64,000 bases of DNA from Taenia hydatigena (taxonomy: Eukaryota > Platyhelminthes > Cestoda > Cyclophyllidea > Taeniidae), in assembly GCA_036345935.2 (NCBI GenBank), contig JADWOT020000004.1:12902617-12966616 (forward strand). The letters are read 5' to 3'. Within the stretch, counting starts at the first letter, position 1. Each line of letters begins with the position of its first letter. A program made the position numbers and the translations under genes. Shown in pieces: positions 24,301 to 36,142 of the stretch. The notes beneath the pieces are model-generated. The model made no database searches. It saw only the letters and a program-made list of their open reading frames with translations, and was not told the origin of the DNA.

Positions 24301-25108
24301 CTGCAGAGGTTGATGAGGACGTCTACTCTGTACGATGCAGTCATTGGAGAGTTGAAAGAGTGTGCGCTTCTTCGTCGTCCATATTGACAGCGTGCACTTC
24401 ATTCGGCGCTCCTTGCATGGGGCAGCGAACCACAGTCTCATGGCAGCGAGTACGTGCGTGGAGACGAACAATCAAAAGGCTGTTTCATTGGTGAAACTAC
24501 GGGTGTCAACTACTCGACCCCTTTCTCATCTCCTTGCTGAGTCGTGGGTGCCGCTGATGCTTTGATGACTGTCGCCCAGTAGTAGCTACAGTAAGTGTTT
24601 GCCCCCTCCCCCCGCACCAACGTATCACATTTAGTGTCCTTACTTTTTTAAACAGGCTCGACGCCAACCATGTATTGTTAGTTTCTTATCGGTTTGTAAT
24701 AATTGGCTGAATATAAGGTAGTAAGGTAGGCGTGGGATCATTTTTGGTAAGGAAATGCACTTATCGTTTTGTGAACAATTTTTTGAGGTCGATTGAATAA
24801 TGAGGCACCTGGGCTGTGGTAAAGCTTCTGTGATAAAGGTGGGTGAAGTCTTGTTGCGTGAGCTAGTCATCCCTTTCCTGTAGTGTGCGGTATAAATTCG
24901 TTTTTTCAGACGCGTTTTCGATGGTGGGTATTTCTTGACCCAAACGGAAGCGAGCCGATGCAACACGTAGGATTGTAGTGTTTTCTGTTCTTTAAAGCCC
25001 CTGTGACTTACTCTTTTTTACATCATGATTCATTTCACTTCTCTCTTGTGTTCTCGTTGTATTTTTGCCATTCGCTTCTACTTCACCATGACCCTACTTT
25101 TCTTACAG

Positions 25109-25262
25109 ACAAGGAATGCGATACGGCAAAGGCAGTGATCAACAGCCAATTGCTGAACCTACACCCCTCAACCACCTTCAGCCTCGTGCTGCAGCACTAT
25201 CATCGCGACCACGAAGCCGGAGATCGCTGGCGGTCTCCTCGACAGCTCAGTCTCCTCTACCT
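25109..25262 (+). CDS. Possible exon on the plus strand
   Basis: A strong acceptor (ctacttttcttacag) is followed by 154 bp ending before gtatgg. Two frames are open: one begins QGMRYGKGSDQQPIAEPTPL and continues Arg/Ser-rich, and the other begins KECDTAKAVINSQLLNLHPS. I cannot choose between them. No domain is recognised. It lies just inside the right edge of the X spacer, close to where the right arm begins. Confidence 0.3.
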
Positions 25263-25804
25263 GTATGGTACTCACTATCTACGCAGACGGAGTATAAAGG
25301 TTTACGACCAGTGTGTCTTTGACGTTGCCTCTCTTGCTGTATGTCTAGCCCATCAAATTCCTCGCTGCAGTGGTAACTCTTACCCGTTAACCCTCCGCTT
25401 CTGTGCACTCTTTGTTTGAAGTGGTCAGTTGTTGCTACATCTGAAAGTGAAATCACATTAGCTGATGGTTCTGCTACTATCGCTACTTCCTCGTTGCCTG
25501 TCTGTGAAGTTATGGATTTGGTTGCACGGGCTGTGGAAGTGGCGAAACCTGACGAGCATGTGGTTCTCGCTGTTCGTTGATGCCTTGCAGGAGGGAAGAA
25601 AAGGGAGTTTGAGACTTGCGTTGTCCAGGGTGTAAGTTTCTCTTCCTACACCATGTATTGATGGTAAATCTAATCTAGGCATTTGATTTCTTGCTTTCTT
25701 TAAGTTAGCCGAAAGCTGCTGAAGATTCTTACCAGTTGGCTGTTGCCTTGATGCAGTTTTGGATTTCACTGCGCATGAGTTACTCTTTGGCAAAATTAGT
25801 GGGC

Positions 25805-28642
25805 CTGTGTTGGGTTTATCAATGTGCACTGTGATGTAATCGCATGGAAGTGAGGTAGTCGGTGCTTGTTTGACGAAGTGTAGGTGTAGGCGATCGGTGT
25901 AAGGCAGGACGTTAGAGATGCCGTGTGCATGTGATACAGGTGGTGACTGGATGCGCCAGTGGATTCTTTACGCGTAGTCGTTTTGTAATATTGACTGCCT
26001 GCTCAGGACTGTTCGATAACGGAGGTATGAATATTTTGCAGGCAGGCAGTGTTGGAGTCGGAGCTGCCTGGAGTGTTGCGTGGCTGCTCTTGATGTGATT
26101 GCGTTCGCGATGCGATGGGCGATCGGTGCTTGGAGGAGGGGAAGGGGGAGAAGGGCGGTTTGCGCTGAAGTAAATTGCGATCGTATGTGTTCCTGCTCAC
26201 GGATCATAAGGGGTGGAATGAAGCTTGTCTGCATTAACTACTACTTTTGTTCATCCTTCAATGGCCCTTGAGTGCAGACGCTCTACCATTGCGGTGGAGC
26301 GTGTGGACGAGATGCCACCCAATAGCACATCGACTTGTTTCGACAGTGTCGGGTGGTGTAATACTCGGCCGTTCATGTGTTGTAATGCCTTTTTTTATTG
26401 CGGTGCTGCTGGCTTTTTTGGTGTGCTCATTGACTTGACGAGATTGTTGGGGTGTTTGATGATGATGATGGCATGCAATTTTACTTACTGGTACTCGCTC
26501 TGCTGTCGCTACCGTCTTCAACGCTGGTTAAGAGTTGTTATTTAACGACATCACAGTCCCATCAGGCTGCCAACAAGACCTATCCTCGCCGTCGGTGGCA
26601 ATGGCAAGGGGTAAAGTGGATATAGAAGCAGACCCATGGGAGACCACTGAGACTGTGCTTGGAGGTCTTGGTAACGATGAGTACGGTGTGGGTGCCACGT
26701 AGAAACGAAACCAGAGCAAACCTCTAACTTGGTAAGCACGCTAGATAATTTGAATCAGAAGTTATTACCTTCTTACAATAATTGGCTTTGCTCATTCCTT
26801 TTTAAATCTAAGATGTCTAGGTATTGTGGCTTTTGCCACTATGACACGAGACGATGTTGGTATGATGCAAGTGTGAAGTAGTTGAACGTGTATTTATGAT
26901 GCTTTGATGTGTACGACTGATTCTCCATACGACCCACTGTCGCATTCGATAATCTCTCGTCGAATGTTTGAGGCCTAGGACGCGGGTAATCGGCGCGTAT
27001 CCGAGGAGGCATTTTTAATGACGCCAACATGTGGGCGTTGCAGTGAGTGGGACGACCACCCATTGCCCGAGTGTGATTAACTCATAGGAGAAACGGAAAA
27101 TGTCCAACGACTTCACGCGGCGCTCATTTTTGCAGATCCCGCCCTATGCAGCTTGTGTGACACAAAATTGTGCGATTTTGGGATTATCGTGTGTGTGTGT
27201 GTGTGGATTTTGTTTGACGGCGATCTGCCATTTGATGGTAGTGAGTGTATCTCCGCTGTCTGCGACAAGTAGCTGCGCTTGGCTTTGCATGTTTACGACA
27301 TGGCAGTAGATTTTAGACCGATAGCCATATCAAAGCTTAGAAACTGTCACTATAGTTGTTGTGATGCAGCAACGTTGACAGGAGTTTGACTAATCGCTTT
27401 CAGGTCAATGTTTCCTCCACTGGTGATGGACACGCGTGATGGTTAGCACATTTCTCCCCTATCCCATACGGAATGAGCTTGCAGCATGGGAGATGATGCG
27501 ATTGGCGCCGCAGTAGCCTTACCGAGGAGAGCACGGCGGATGGCGCTGGACGAGGCGAAGTGGGCTGTATTATGCATTGGTGGATTGTTGAATGACGGAT
27601 TTTGGTGATGAGGCTGCTTAACTGCGTCGTCGTTGTACCTTTTCCGAGTGGTATGTTGAATGCACGTGCATGTGTTGTGTCCGAATATGGTGTCTCCTTT
27701 CGCCTTCAGGGGGGAGGGGAAAGCAGAGAAAACTGAGGTGCGCATGTATGGATTGGTGATAGAGGTGTTTTATTGTCGATTGAAGCTCTGCTAGCCGTAG
27801 CCCATCTACATGAATATGTAATATGTGCGGCCTATTTTGCTTCAGAAGGAGGTGTATAACTGTTTTACTTTGTTGGGTTGCAGTTAATTGTTGTTAGCAC
27901 GGGTAATGGGTGCATTTTGAAGTAAATTGTCAACTGTTGGGGGTATTATGAATGTTTAGGAGGAGCGACATGCTGTCACAGCCCTGAGAGTGGCTTTGGA
28001 AGGCGCTGAATGTGTAAAAAGTGAGTTGTTGCGTAGGTGGATGTGAGGCGAAAGGGGGTGTTTGTGAAAAGAAGAGGACAAGACGACCCCAACCACTTTG
28101 TGTAGGGGCATGTATGCCAAGTAGGCGGGAATGAGGGAAGGCTGCATACTGCCTGATTAGTGTCGTAACATCATCTCCTCTGTAGGGCAGCCTTAAATGG
28201 TGTTGTGTTGCCATCCCACCACGCAGTTCCCTTAAGCCAACGTGGTAGCTAGTACCACTATTGGAGTTGAATGATATGCTGACAGAGCTAACTAGATGGA
28301 ATAGAGATTTCGGTGGGAGATCTGCTTGTTAAACGGCTTCCAATAACACCTGCTGGTGTGTCTGCCATCCTTTGTATCTTTTGCCTTTGCCCAAATCTAT
28401 GTTGGTCCGCTGGCCTTACAACTGCCTCGTTGGCGTGACATACATGCTCACCTGGACTTGTCGACGTTGGCCTTTAAACAGAGTGGAGCTGATTGTTGCA
28501 CGTTGCGATGCAAATATATGATAGAAATATTAAAGCAGAAATAACCTGGAACGCATTTTTGCAAGGTCAGAGTTGTCAGGACGAAAGTGAAGTGAAGGCA
28601 CCAGCTATGCGAGCAATAATTGGTTCCTGGGGTCAAAGCTTT
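25805..28642 (-). repeat. Right X arm, inner diverged part
   Basis: This is the inverted partner of 18,343-20,958, with clear divergence. It begins at ctgtgttgggtttatc, the mirror of gataaacccagcac in the left arm. It keeps the same order of landmarks, including gcatttttaatgacgcc (27,009) and tggtgatggacacgcgtgatgg (27,421). A short (GT)n run lies at 27,190-27,203. I see no supportable gene. Confidence 0.85.
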
Positions 28643-31600
28643 GTAGTAGCAGGGCTAACGGACAGTTTTTTTTTAAATTTAGCCTCATTATTTGTGTGTG
28701 GTTGAGTTTTGAGCAAATTATTTTTAAAATAAAGACTTGACTTTGCATTGCCGTGTGATCTGGGGCATGTAAATGTGGACTACGGGGCTTAGAGAAAACC
28801 AACTGGTTCAAGCGATTCAAGAGTGCGTTGATGTTGCTTCGCAGTGCTTCAGAGTGGAGAGCTTTTGCCTTGCAATGCGAGGACGGCAAAGACCTTGAGA
28901 ACATCATAATACCACGCCGGTGGGTCGCGATGGCAACGGAAATGCAGCCCGTAAAAAGGAGATAAGTCTCAAGAGTAGGGATGCTAGAACATAACAATAA
29001 ATTCTTTGTTGTGGAATAAAACTGGAAAGCGGTTGGGCAGTTTTAATGTGGGCAACAAATGTGAGGTGTTGTAGAGTAAAAGGATGTCGCAAATACAAAG
29101 TGGAGGACTAAGGAAAGTGGAAATATTAAAAGGGGCGAAGCATGCATGTGAAAAGGATGAAATTTGTTTGTTTGAAACTGGTATGCAAGACGAATGAGTG
29201 ACTATCGTCTGGTCAAAATGGTCAGTTGAGGATAACCGTGAATAACAGACGCTGCTCATTCTTCAATCGCTTGGCTAATCATGCAATTCAACCATAATAT
29301 AATGCCATGTGAATTAAGGCAATCCGTTTGGAAAACACCTTATTAACCTTTGTTTTTGATGTCTTGCCTTCGAGTTTGATGTGTACAAACTACAGCCACG
29401 CACTGGCTCAACCCTCTTTACCTTAACAACAACATTTCAAATGCCACTTGGCAAATCATGCCCAGACCTCCAAAGGGAGTGCATTACTTTCTCCAACTCG
29501 ACACATTTCGGCCTTGCATACTCCTCTTCACACCTTGTCAAGTAAAATGAGTGAGGACTTTCAACAGAATTCATGATTGGGACGACGATGCTTTGCTTGA
29601 AGGTGATAAAACGCGCAAACAAATGATGTCGATTTGCTTTAACTCACCTGATTCCTTAAAGGTTTAAAAGCAGAATTTCGGAGGTGTGGTGTTTATCAGC
29701 ACTCGATAGGTTTGCCTACGTATATCGCAAAACACTCATTTTTGTGCTCACCATCACCATCTGTTCTAGCTGCTTTGGAGCATCTTTTGTTCTGGCACCA
29801 GCATGTTGTTATTTGCTGCCAAGAATGCATTCCTCGAGCAGATAAAAGCGACTTGTCACTAAATCAACAAATCAGTAGCGCTGTTCTATGGCAAGAACCT
29901 ATCTAATGCTCACTTGTTAATGAGCGGTGAGCGAGTTGTGTAAAGTCGTTTTAAAATGTGCCACGAATAGCTCACAGTCTAGACTATCCACTAATAGTGA
30001 CAGTCTCGGCGTTTGCATGTCCAGTGTATGTGACGGCGTCGTGGACAACGCTCCGTAGGAAGTCCTTGAGCTTATCGCTAATCTTCTCATCCTACATGAG
30101 CTCCTCTACCTTAGACCTTCAGCAGTCACCTAGAAGTTGATTGATTACTTCTGCCCTAGTCCACAACCACAACACCTCGACCTTAAATGCACCCTCTGAA
30201 GAGAAAGGCTCCCAAATAAATATAAATACGGTGACCTTGATAAACGTGACGAGGATTAAGTACCATCGAGTAACCACTGACAGCCGTCAGTAGTGATGTA
30301 TGCAAATCAGAGAATGCAAGCCACAAAATCGCGTTCAGTACACAACACTTGATTGATAAATGACAAGAGGTGAGGGATAGTACACTCATCACTCCATCAA
30401 GTGTCAATCACACTGAGCAAAGGCCAATTATGCGTCCTCTTGTACACAGAGAGCAGAGCAAAGAGGAAAGAAACCGAAGCACGATTCAGAGAATCCCCCT
30501 CAACGTGTCTCGTACTCCACCACTGCTGCTTCGTGATCATCCAACTGGCATCCCTGTTGCCTGTGAAGGTGGCCACACTGTCGTTAATGTCAGTTGCTGT
30601 GGTGTGGAAAAGGCATCTGGTTGAATATCGCAAAGTGAGAAGCAGTTGTACCGGTTTTCATCGAGTAGATGGATCTCGCCTATCAGTGACCTTCAGTCTT
30701 CTGTAAGTAAACCATTCACCACCACGAGAAACTGCGTCTACATTCCACCATACGCATACACTGAAAGCACAGTCTTTGAGACTTGAAGTGGTAAATGCTT
30801 CAGGTCCATGAGATGACCTTCGTGTTTGGACGATTCGGGGGCAATCCATGATGATGAGGTGTCCATTCGCTCAGCCGTCGTGGCACCCCGAGTCAGTCCC
30901 ACCATACGTCATTCTCCCAGTCGGACATTCACTCAGCAAACCACTCTAGACGTGCGTGGAGAAGGTACAGGAGGAACAAATTCATGGTCTGCCAACCCTA
31001 CTACCCACCACGTACCATGTCATGTCAGCTGGGTGGCAGTCAGCCTCCGCCACACAAATTTCAATGTCGATGTAGGAGTAGTGAATCCACTGTTGCACCA
31101 TCACTCAGGTTGGATAGCGCTGTTGCTTGCTCTTCGTACAATGATCCCGAATAAAGTTTAGGCAGGGGAGACATGCACCTCTTCTCCGTTATTCAAAACA
31201 GAGAGTCGCCTTGAGAGCGATGCCCTTCGAGTGACTAGGCATCACCCAAATTGAACTGTTCAAGCAATTTGATCACAAACGATACGCTTCACCAATGTCT
31301 ACTACTCTCTTTCTAAATAAGGTGGAAATCTCTTGTCCCGTAATTGCTGGCAGCAGATTATATCGTAATGAGGGAGTGTTCAGTCTAAGTATTCTTTACT
31401 TTCTCACTGTGTGTGTCAACCCGCGCCCTTCTTTCCTAACTTATTCAAGCCTCTCACAATATAGCCTAGGTGGCTAATTTAGCCTGTTATATCATTCCGA
31501 AATCTAGTGTGATCTAGTTAGGCCTAGTCATGAGCAACGTGCTACACTGCTTCCACAGTGGGACATGGATGTCGGGCATTTTGTTGCACTCCACAAGGTC

Positions 31601-31721
31601 TGCTGCTGCTGCTGCTGCTGCCACTGTTTATTTAGTGCTCGTCAACACATGTAAGAACTATTGTAAGCAAATGAAAAACAGTTAACGCAGTGGAAAGCAT
31701 GCATTAAATTAATAGAATCGG
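28643..31721 (-). repeat. Right X arm, outer near-identical part
   Basis: This is the inverted partner of 13,827-18,342. Translated frames match the left arm almost exactly, for example 29,437-29,622 against 17,361-17,546. It lacks the 1.43-kb segment found at 14,143-15,575. It ends at gaatcgg (31,721), and D3 follows within about 15 bp. A gtaagt donor-like site at about 30,703 is conserved in D3 (about 34,582), but no exon could be confirmed around it. Confidence 0.9.
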
Positions 31722-31734
31722 GAGATGGGGAGAC

Positions 31735-32737
31735 TGACGATGCAGTTGCCTTACCAAGGAGAGCACGGCGGATGGCGCTGGACAAGGCGAATTGGACCGT
31801 GTTATGCGTTGGTGGTTCATTGAATGACGGATTTTGGTGGTGAGGCCACTTAAATGCGCCATCGTTGTATCTCTTCGCAGTGGTATTTTAAATGCACGTG
31901 TATGTATTTAACCCGAGTATGATGTCCTCTTTTGTCTTCAGGGGAAAGGCAAATGCTGAGAAAACTGCAGTACGTATGTACGAATTGGTGATAGAGATGT
32001 TCTATTGTGGATTGAAGGTTCGCTAGCCGTAACCCATTTGCTTCAGGATGTGTAGAACTGCTCTTGCTTTGTTGGGTGGCAGATAATTGTTGGCTGTACA
32101 GGTAATGTGTGCATTTTGAAGTAGATTGCCTACTGTTGGAGGTGTCATGAGTCTTTAGGAGGAGTGGCATGCTGTCGCTTAACCTTAAGAATGGCTCTAG
32201 AAGGTGCAGAATGTGTAACAAGTGGGTAATTGGGTCGGTGGGTGTGAAGCAGAAAGGGGGATGTTTGTGTAAGAAGGAAGATAAGATGCCTCCAACCGCT
32301 CTGCACATGGGCATGTATGCTAAGTTGGCGAGAAGGGAGGGAAGGCTCCATGCTGCTTGATTAATCTCATAACACCATCTCCTCTGCAATGCGTTCCAAA
32401 TGGTAGTTGTGTTGTCATTCCATCACGCGGTTCCCTTAAGCAGACGTGGTAGCTATTGCCACCACAGGGCAACTATGCGGAGTTGAATGAAACGCTGATG
32501 GAACATACAGACGGGATGGAGATTATTGTGGGAGAATGGTTTGTCGAACGCCTTTCAATAATATTTGTTAGTGTGTCTGCAGTCTTTTGTATTTCATACC
32601 TTTGCCAAGTTATGTTGGACTGTTGGCCTGCATGTTCTGATATGAGAATGTGGAGGAAATATTATATCAGAAATAACATGAAATGTTATTTATGTCAGAA
32701 TTGTCACGATGGTAATGAAATGAAGGTATTCGCTATA
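31735..32737 (-). repeat. D3, part 1: third copy of an X segment
   Basis: This has the same orientation as 27,510-28,610 in the right arm, with many substitutions, and is inverted relative to about 18,355-19,480. It starts with gccttaccaaggagagcacg, matching gccttaccgaggagagcacg at 27,516. Homology ends at the word gctat (32,737), and the satellite array begins immediately after. No gene is seen. The frame at 31,850-32,389 is not kept in the other copies. Confidence 0.8.
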
Positions 32738-32740
32738 AGG

Positions 32741-33540
32741 TCACATGTCACAATCACATGCATAGGACGGGTTCGAAACATGCCAAATATTATCGTCCAG
32801 CCCGCGACTCAACTGTCACAATCACATGCATAGGACGGGTTCGAAACATGCCAAATATTATCGTCCAGCCCGCGACTCAACTGTCACAATCACATGCATA
32901 GGACGGGTTGGAAACATGCCAAATATTATCGTCCAGCCCGCGACTCAACTGTCACAATCACATGCATAGGACGGGTTCGAAACATGCCAAATATTATCGT
33001 CCAGCCCGCGACTCAACTGTCACAATCACATGCATAGGACGGCTTCGAAACATGCCAAATATTATCGTCCAGCCCGCGACTCAACTGTCACGATCACATG
33101 CATAGGACGGGTTGGAAACATGCCAAATATTATCGTCCAGCCCACGACTCAACTGTCACGATCACATGCATAGGACGGGTTCGAAACATGCCAAATATTA
33201 TCGTCCAGCCCGCGACTCAACTGTCACAATCACATGCATAGGACGGGTTCGAAACATGCCAAATATTATCGTCCAGCCCGCGACTCAACTGTCACGATCA
33301 CATGCATAGGACGGGTTCGAAACATGCCAAATATTATCGTCCAGCCCACGACTCAACTGTCACGATCACATGTATAGGACGGGTTCGAAAAATGCCAAAT
33401 ATTATCGTCCAGCCCGCGACACAACTGTCACAATCACATGCATAGGGCGGGTTCAAAACATGTCAAATATTATCGTCCAGCCCCGACTCAACTGTCACGA
33501 TCACATGCATAGGACGGGTTCGAAACATGCCAAATATTAT
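32741..33540 (+). repeat. 68-bp satellite array, about 11.7 copies
   Basis: The unit runs tcacaatcacatgcatagga, then cgggttcgaaacatgccaaa, then tattatcgtccagcccgcga, then ctcaactg. Successive units start at 32,748, 32,816, 32,884 and so on every 68 bp. Unit 11 has lost one base (cagccccgactc), and the last unit stops after about 46 bp at the N. Variants alternate at a few positions: caatc/cgatc, ttcg/ttgg, cgcg/cacg. Because three units are 204 bp, frames loop without stops, which explains repetitive open frames here. They are not genes. Each unit contains ggttcgaaac, which resembles part of a pol III B box. Confidence 0.97.
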
Positions 33541-33541
33541 N
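33541..33541. other. Ambiguous base (N) at the satellite edge
   Basis: This is the only N in the window, and it sits exactly where the satellite stops mid-unit. It probably marks a collapsed or joined array in the assembly, so the true array may be longer and the adjacency to 33,542 onward may be artificial. Confidence 0.8.
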
Positions 33542-33895
33542 CAGTCCTCAAAAAAGGAGACGTCTGCCCATTTATTGACCATCCTAACCAAATCTGTCCT
33601 AGTTGTCGTCATCGTCATCGTCGTCGCCCGCTCTAGTTCGTGGGTGATAATGCGATTGTCTGATGGCTGAGGAGAGTGTTGATCACCTCAAGTGTAGATT
33701 TTGCTATACTGCAAATTTTGCCACTTTTTCAATCCAATTTATTGTCCTATTCGGCTTGTGTACAAGAACTGACGTTATTCGTGCTCGCGTGGAAGAAACA
33801 TTAACTTCCGTCCGGGCTATCTACTCGTAGCCATTTGCACGATGAGAGACTACGTCACCGTCAGGATTTTTATGAAGTCCTCTTTCACCAAACAA
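33542..33895. other. Unique sequence after the satellite
   Basis: About 350 bp with no duplicate in the window. A frame just after the N reads VLKKGDVCPFIDHPNQICPS, followed by a His/Arg run from a (CGT)n-like tract at about 33,605-33,628. I do not recognise it, and no splice sites support it. Confidence 0.5.
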
Positions 33896-34640
33896 ACATC
33901 TGTTCCAGCTGCTTGGGAGCATCTTTTGTTCTGGCACCGGTATGATGTTATTTACTGCTAAGAATGCATTTCTGGAGCAAATAAAAGCGACTTGTCACTT
34001 AGTCAACAAATCAGTGGTGCTATTCTATGGCAAGAACTCATCAAATGCTCAATTGTTAATGAGCGGTGAGCAAGTTGCGTAAAGTCGTTTGAAAGTGTGC
34101 CACGACTGACTCGCAGTCCAGACTACCCACTGGTAGTGACGGTCTCGGCGTTCGCATGTCCAGCTTATCGCTAATCTTCTCATCCTACACGAGACCATCC
34201 ATCCATCCATCCATCACTCCATCAAGTGTCAATCACACAGAGTGAGGGCCAATTATGCGTCCTCTGGTACACAGAGAGCAGAGCAATGTGAGAAGACTGT
34301 ACTAAGGTGGGGAGGTTGCCACAAGGAGGATGGAGAAAGGAGAGGGAAGAAATCGGAGCAGGATTCAGTGAATCCCCCTCAACGTGTCTCGAACTCCACC
34401 ACTGCTGCTTCGTGATCATCCAACTGGCATCCTTGTTGCCTGTGAAGGTGGCCACACTGTCGTTAATATCAGTTGCTGTGGTGTGGAAAAGTCATCTGGT
34501 TGAATGTCGCAAAGTGGAAAGCAGTTGTATCGGTTTCCATCGAGTAGAAGGATCTCGCCTATCAGTGACCTTCAGTCTTCTGTAAGTAAACCATTCACCA
34601 CCACGAGAAACTGTCTACATTCCACCACTGTGCAAAGGGT
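33896..34640 (-). repeat. D3, part 2: third copy of an X segment
   Basis: This is colinear with 29,757-30,735 of the right arm, with substitutions and at least two deletions (relative to about 30,022-30,070 and 30,106-30,385), plus a (CATC)n tract at 34,196-34,216 at the second junction. It also has about 50 bp inserted near 34,290-34,340. The distance between D3 parts 1 and 2 (about 1.16 kb) is close to that in the intact arm (about 1.2 kb), as if satellite and unique sequence had replaced the normal interval. Confidence 0.8.
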
Positions 34641-35248
34641 GAAAATCCTCTTTTTATGAAATACTGTACAAAAGGATTGGGTGGCTATCATCAGGTTAAT
34701 AAGATGAATTGAAGATAAATGTGAATGACACAACATTATAGGGAGAAAGGGAAACAATGAAGTATTTTTGTTTCGCTCGTGGGGGGTTTAATATGCTTGA
34801 ATGGAGGGAGGAAAGAGGGAGAAGGAATAAGGTGGGGAGGGAATTAAGCCATATAATTATACATTGCTGCGACACCATCGTTTATCCACTTTTCTGACTA
34901 CACTGTAGGTGCTAAACTTGTTTGATGTTAAAATGCGCTAATTTCTGGAAGTCGCGAGGTTGCTACGAAACATTCAACATTGCTGTACCGCATGGAGATG
35001 GCATGGTGCAGACTAGTTCAGCTAATTTGAAACAAGTGGTCAAGCATGAAAAAGAACAACTACTGGACAAGAACTCATTGAGTTGTTGCTAGAAGATGAC
35101 GCGACTCAGCTGTAATAAAACACCCTCACTCACTGCCATCGCTTGTTTTCGTACACTTCGCTCCCACCAACATGTCCGCAAAGGCCTGGCACGTCGGAGG
35201 CATTTGTCTTTAGCCTTGGCACAGCCGAGCCAATCGCCACAGCACCAC
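34641..35248. other. Linker between D3 and A2
   Basis: About 600 bp with no duplicate that I found. It includes a purine-rich patch at 34,800-34,850. There is no gene. Confidence 0.5.
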
Positions 35249-35317
35249 TTCACCACTTTATCATTCTATCTTACGGCTACCAACCACCATCGCGCATGTG
35301 TGACACATCTAACCACT

Positions 35318-35430
35318 ACTCCCTTCCTTCCTTCCTTCATTCCTTCCTTCCTTCCTTCCTTCCTTCCTTCCTTCCTTCCTTCCTTCCTTCCTTCCTTCCT
35401 TCCTTCCTTCCTTCCTTCCTTCCTTCCGTC
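35318..35430. repeat. (TTCC)n tract (A2)
   Basis: A long pyrimidine tract of TTCC repeats, the inverted equivalent of the GGAA tracts in A1 and A3. It is cleaner than in A1. Open frames across it encode FLPS repeats and are not genes. Confidence 0.95.
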
Positions 35431-36142
35431 CCTCCTTTCTCTTTCCTTCTCTTCTTCGAAAAGCAAGCCTGCTGTCCCACCGGTGTGACATGTGTTGGTT
35501 CTTTCCTTACCACCACCATCGAAAATGCACATACTGGATGTGCTGCATAAATGCCTTCAACACTCACACCCGTCTTCCCGTCACACGCAGCAACAGAAAC
35601 CCACTACTAAAGTCATTTGAGTAACACTTTTATTCCACTTGCATCCCAACCGCATTTCTAGCTCACTGGCATTGTGAAGCGACAGTACAGCCTCATCGCT
35701 GTGGGTGGTTGCTATCACTTCCACAAGCACATTCAACGCACCTACACCTCACCTACACCACAAAGCAGCACATCTTTCCAGTCGTGCCAGTAATAATTTT
35801 CATCATTAGCTTCCACCATGCACCACAATCCAGCGTGAAGGCAGTGTAGTCACCAGACACAAAGCGCTGCTGACTTTCAAATGGTGAGGTTATCGATTGA
35901 ATCCATTGATCGTGTCACACACTCAAACATACCGCCACGATAATGTTTGCAGATCGGTTGTATGCAGAAACGCTCTTTATCTTGGTGTACATTTCGCTTT
36001 GGTTTTTCAGTCACTTTGGTTTTTTCCGTTTGCGATTTTTCTTTCTCGCGTGGACCCTCGTGGACATGGCGCAAGCAGTGTCCACGAGGAGAGGTAGGTG
36101 CTCGCCTTTACACACACCTCTACTAACGTACTTGTCATGCAG

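Larger units (their letters stand above)
20959..25804. other. Spacer of the X palindrome
   Basis: This 4.85 kb has no second copy in the window, apart from about 110 bp at its left edge shared with C1. It is the single-copy core of the palindrome. It carries several exon-like stretches on the minus strand between about 22,200 and 24,300, and one on the plus strand at 25,109-25,262, all listed separately. Whether they belong to one gene cannot be decided by eye. Confidence 0.7.

Noticed and set aside
32741..33540. CRISPR-like array
   Set aside because: Units are contiguous 68-bp repeats with no unique spacers, in a eukaryotic context. It is a satellite.
32741..33540. Pol III gene or SINE array, because each unit contains ggttcgaaac
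   Set aside because: No A box at the right distance, no tRNA-like fold and no terminator run were seen. The B-box resemblance alone is not enough.
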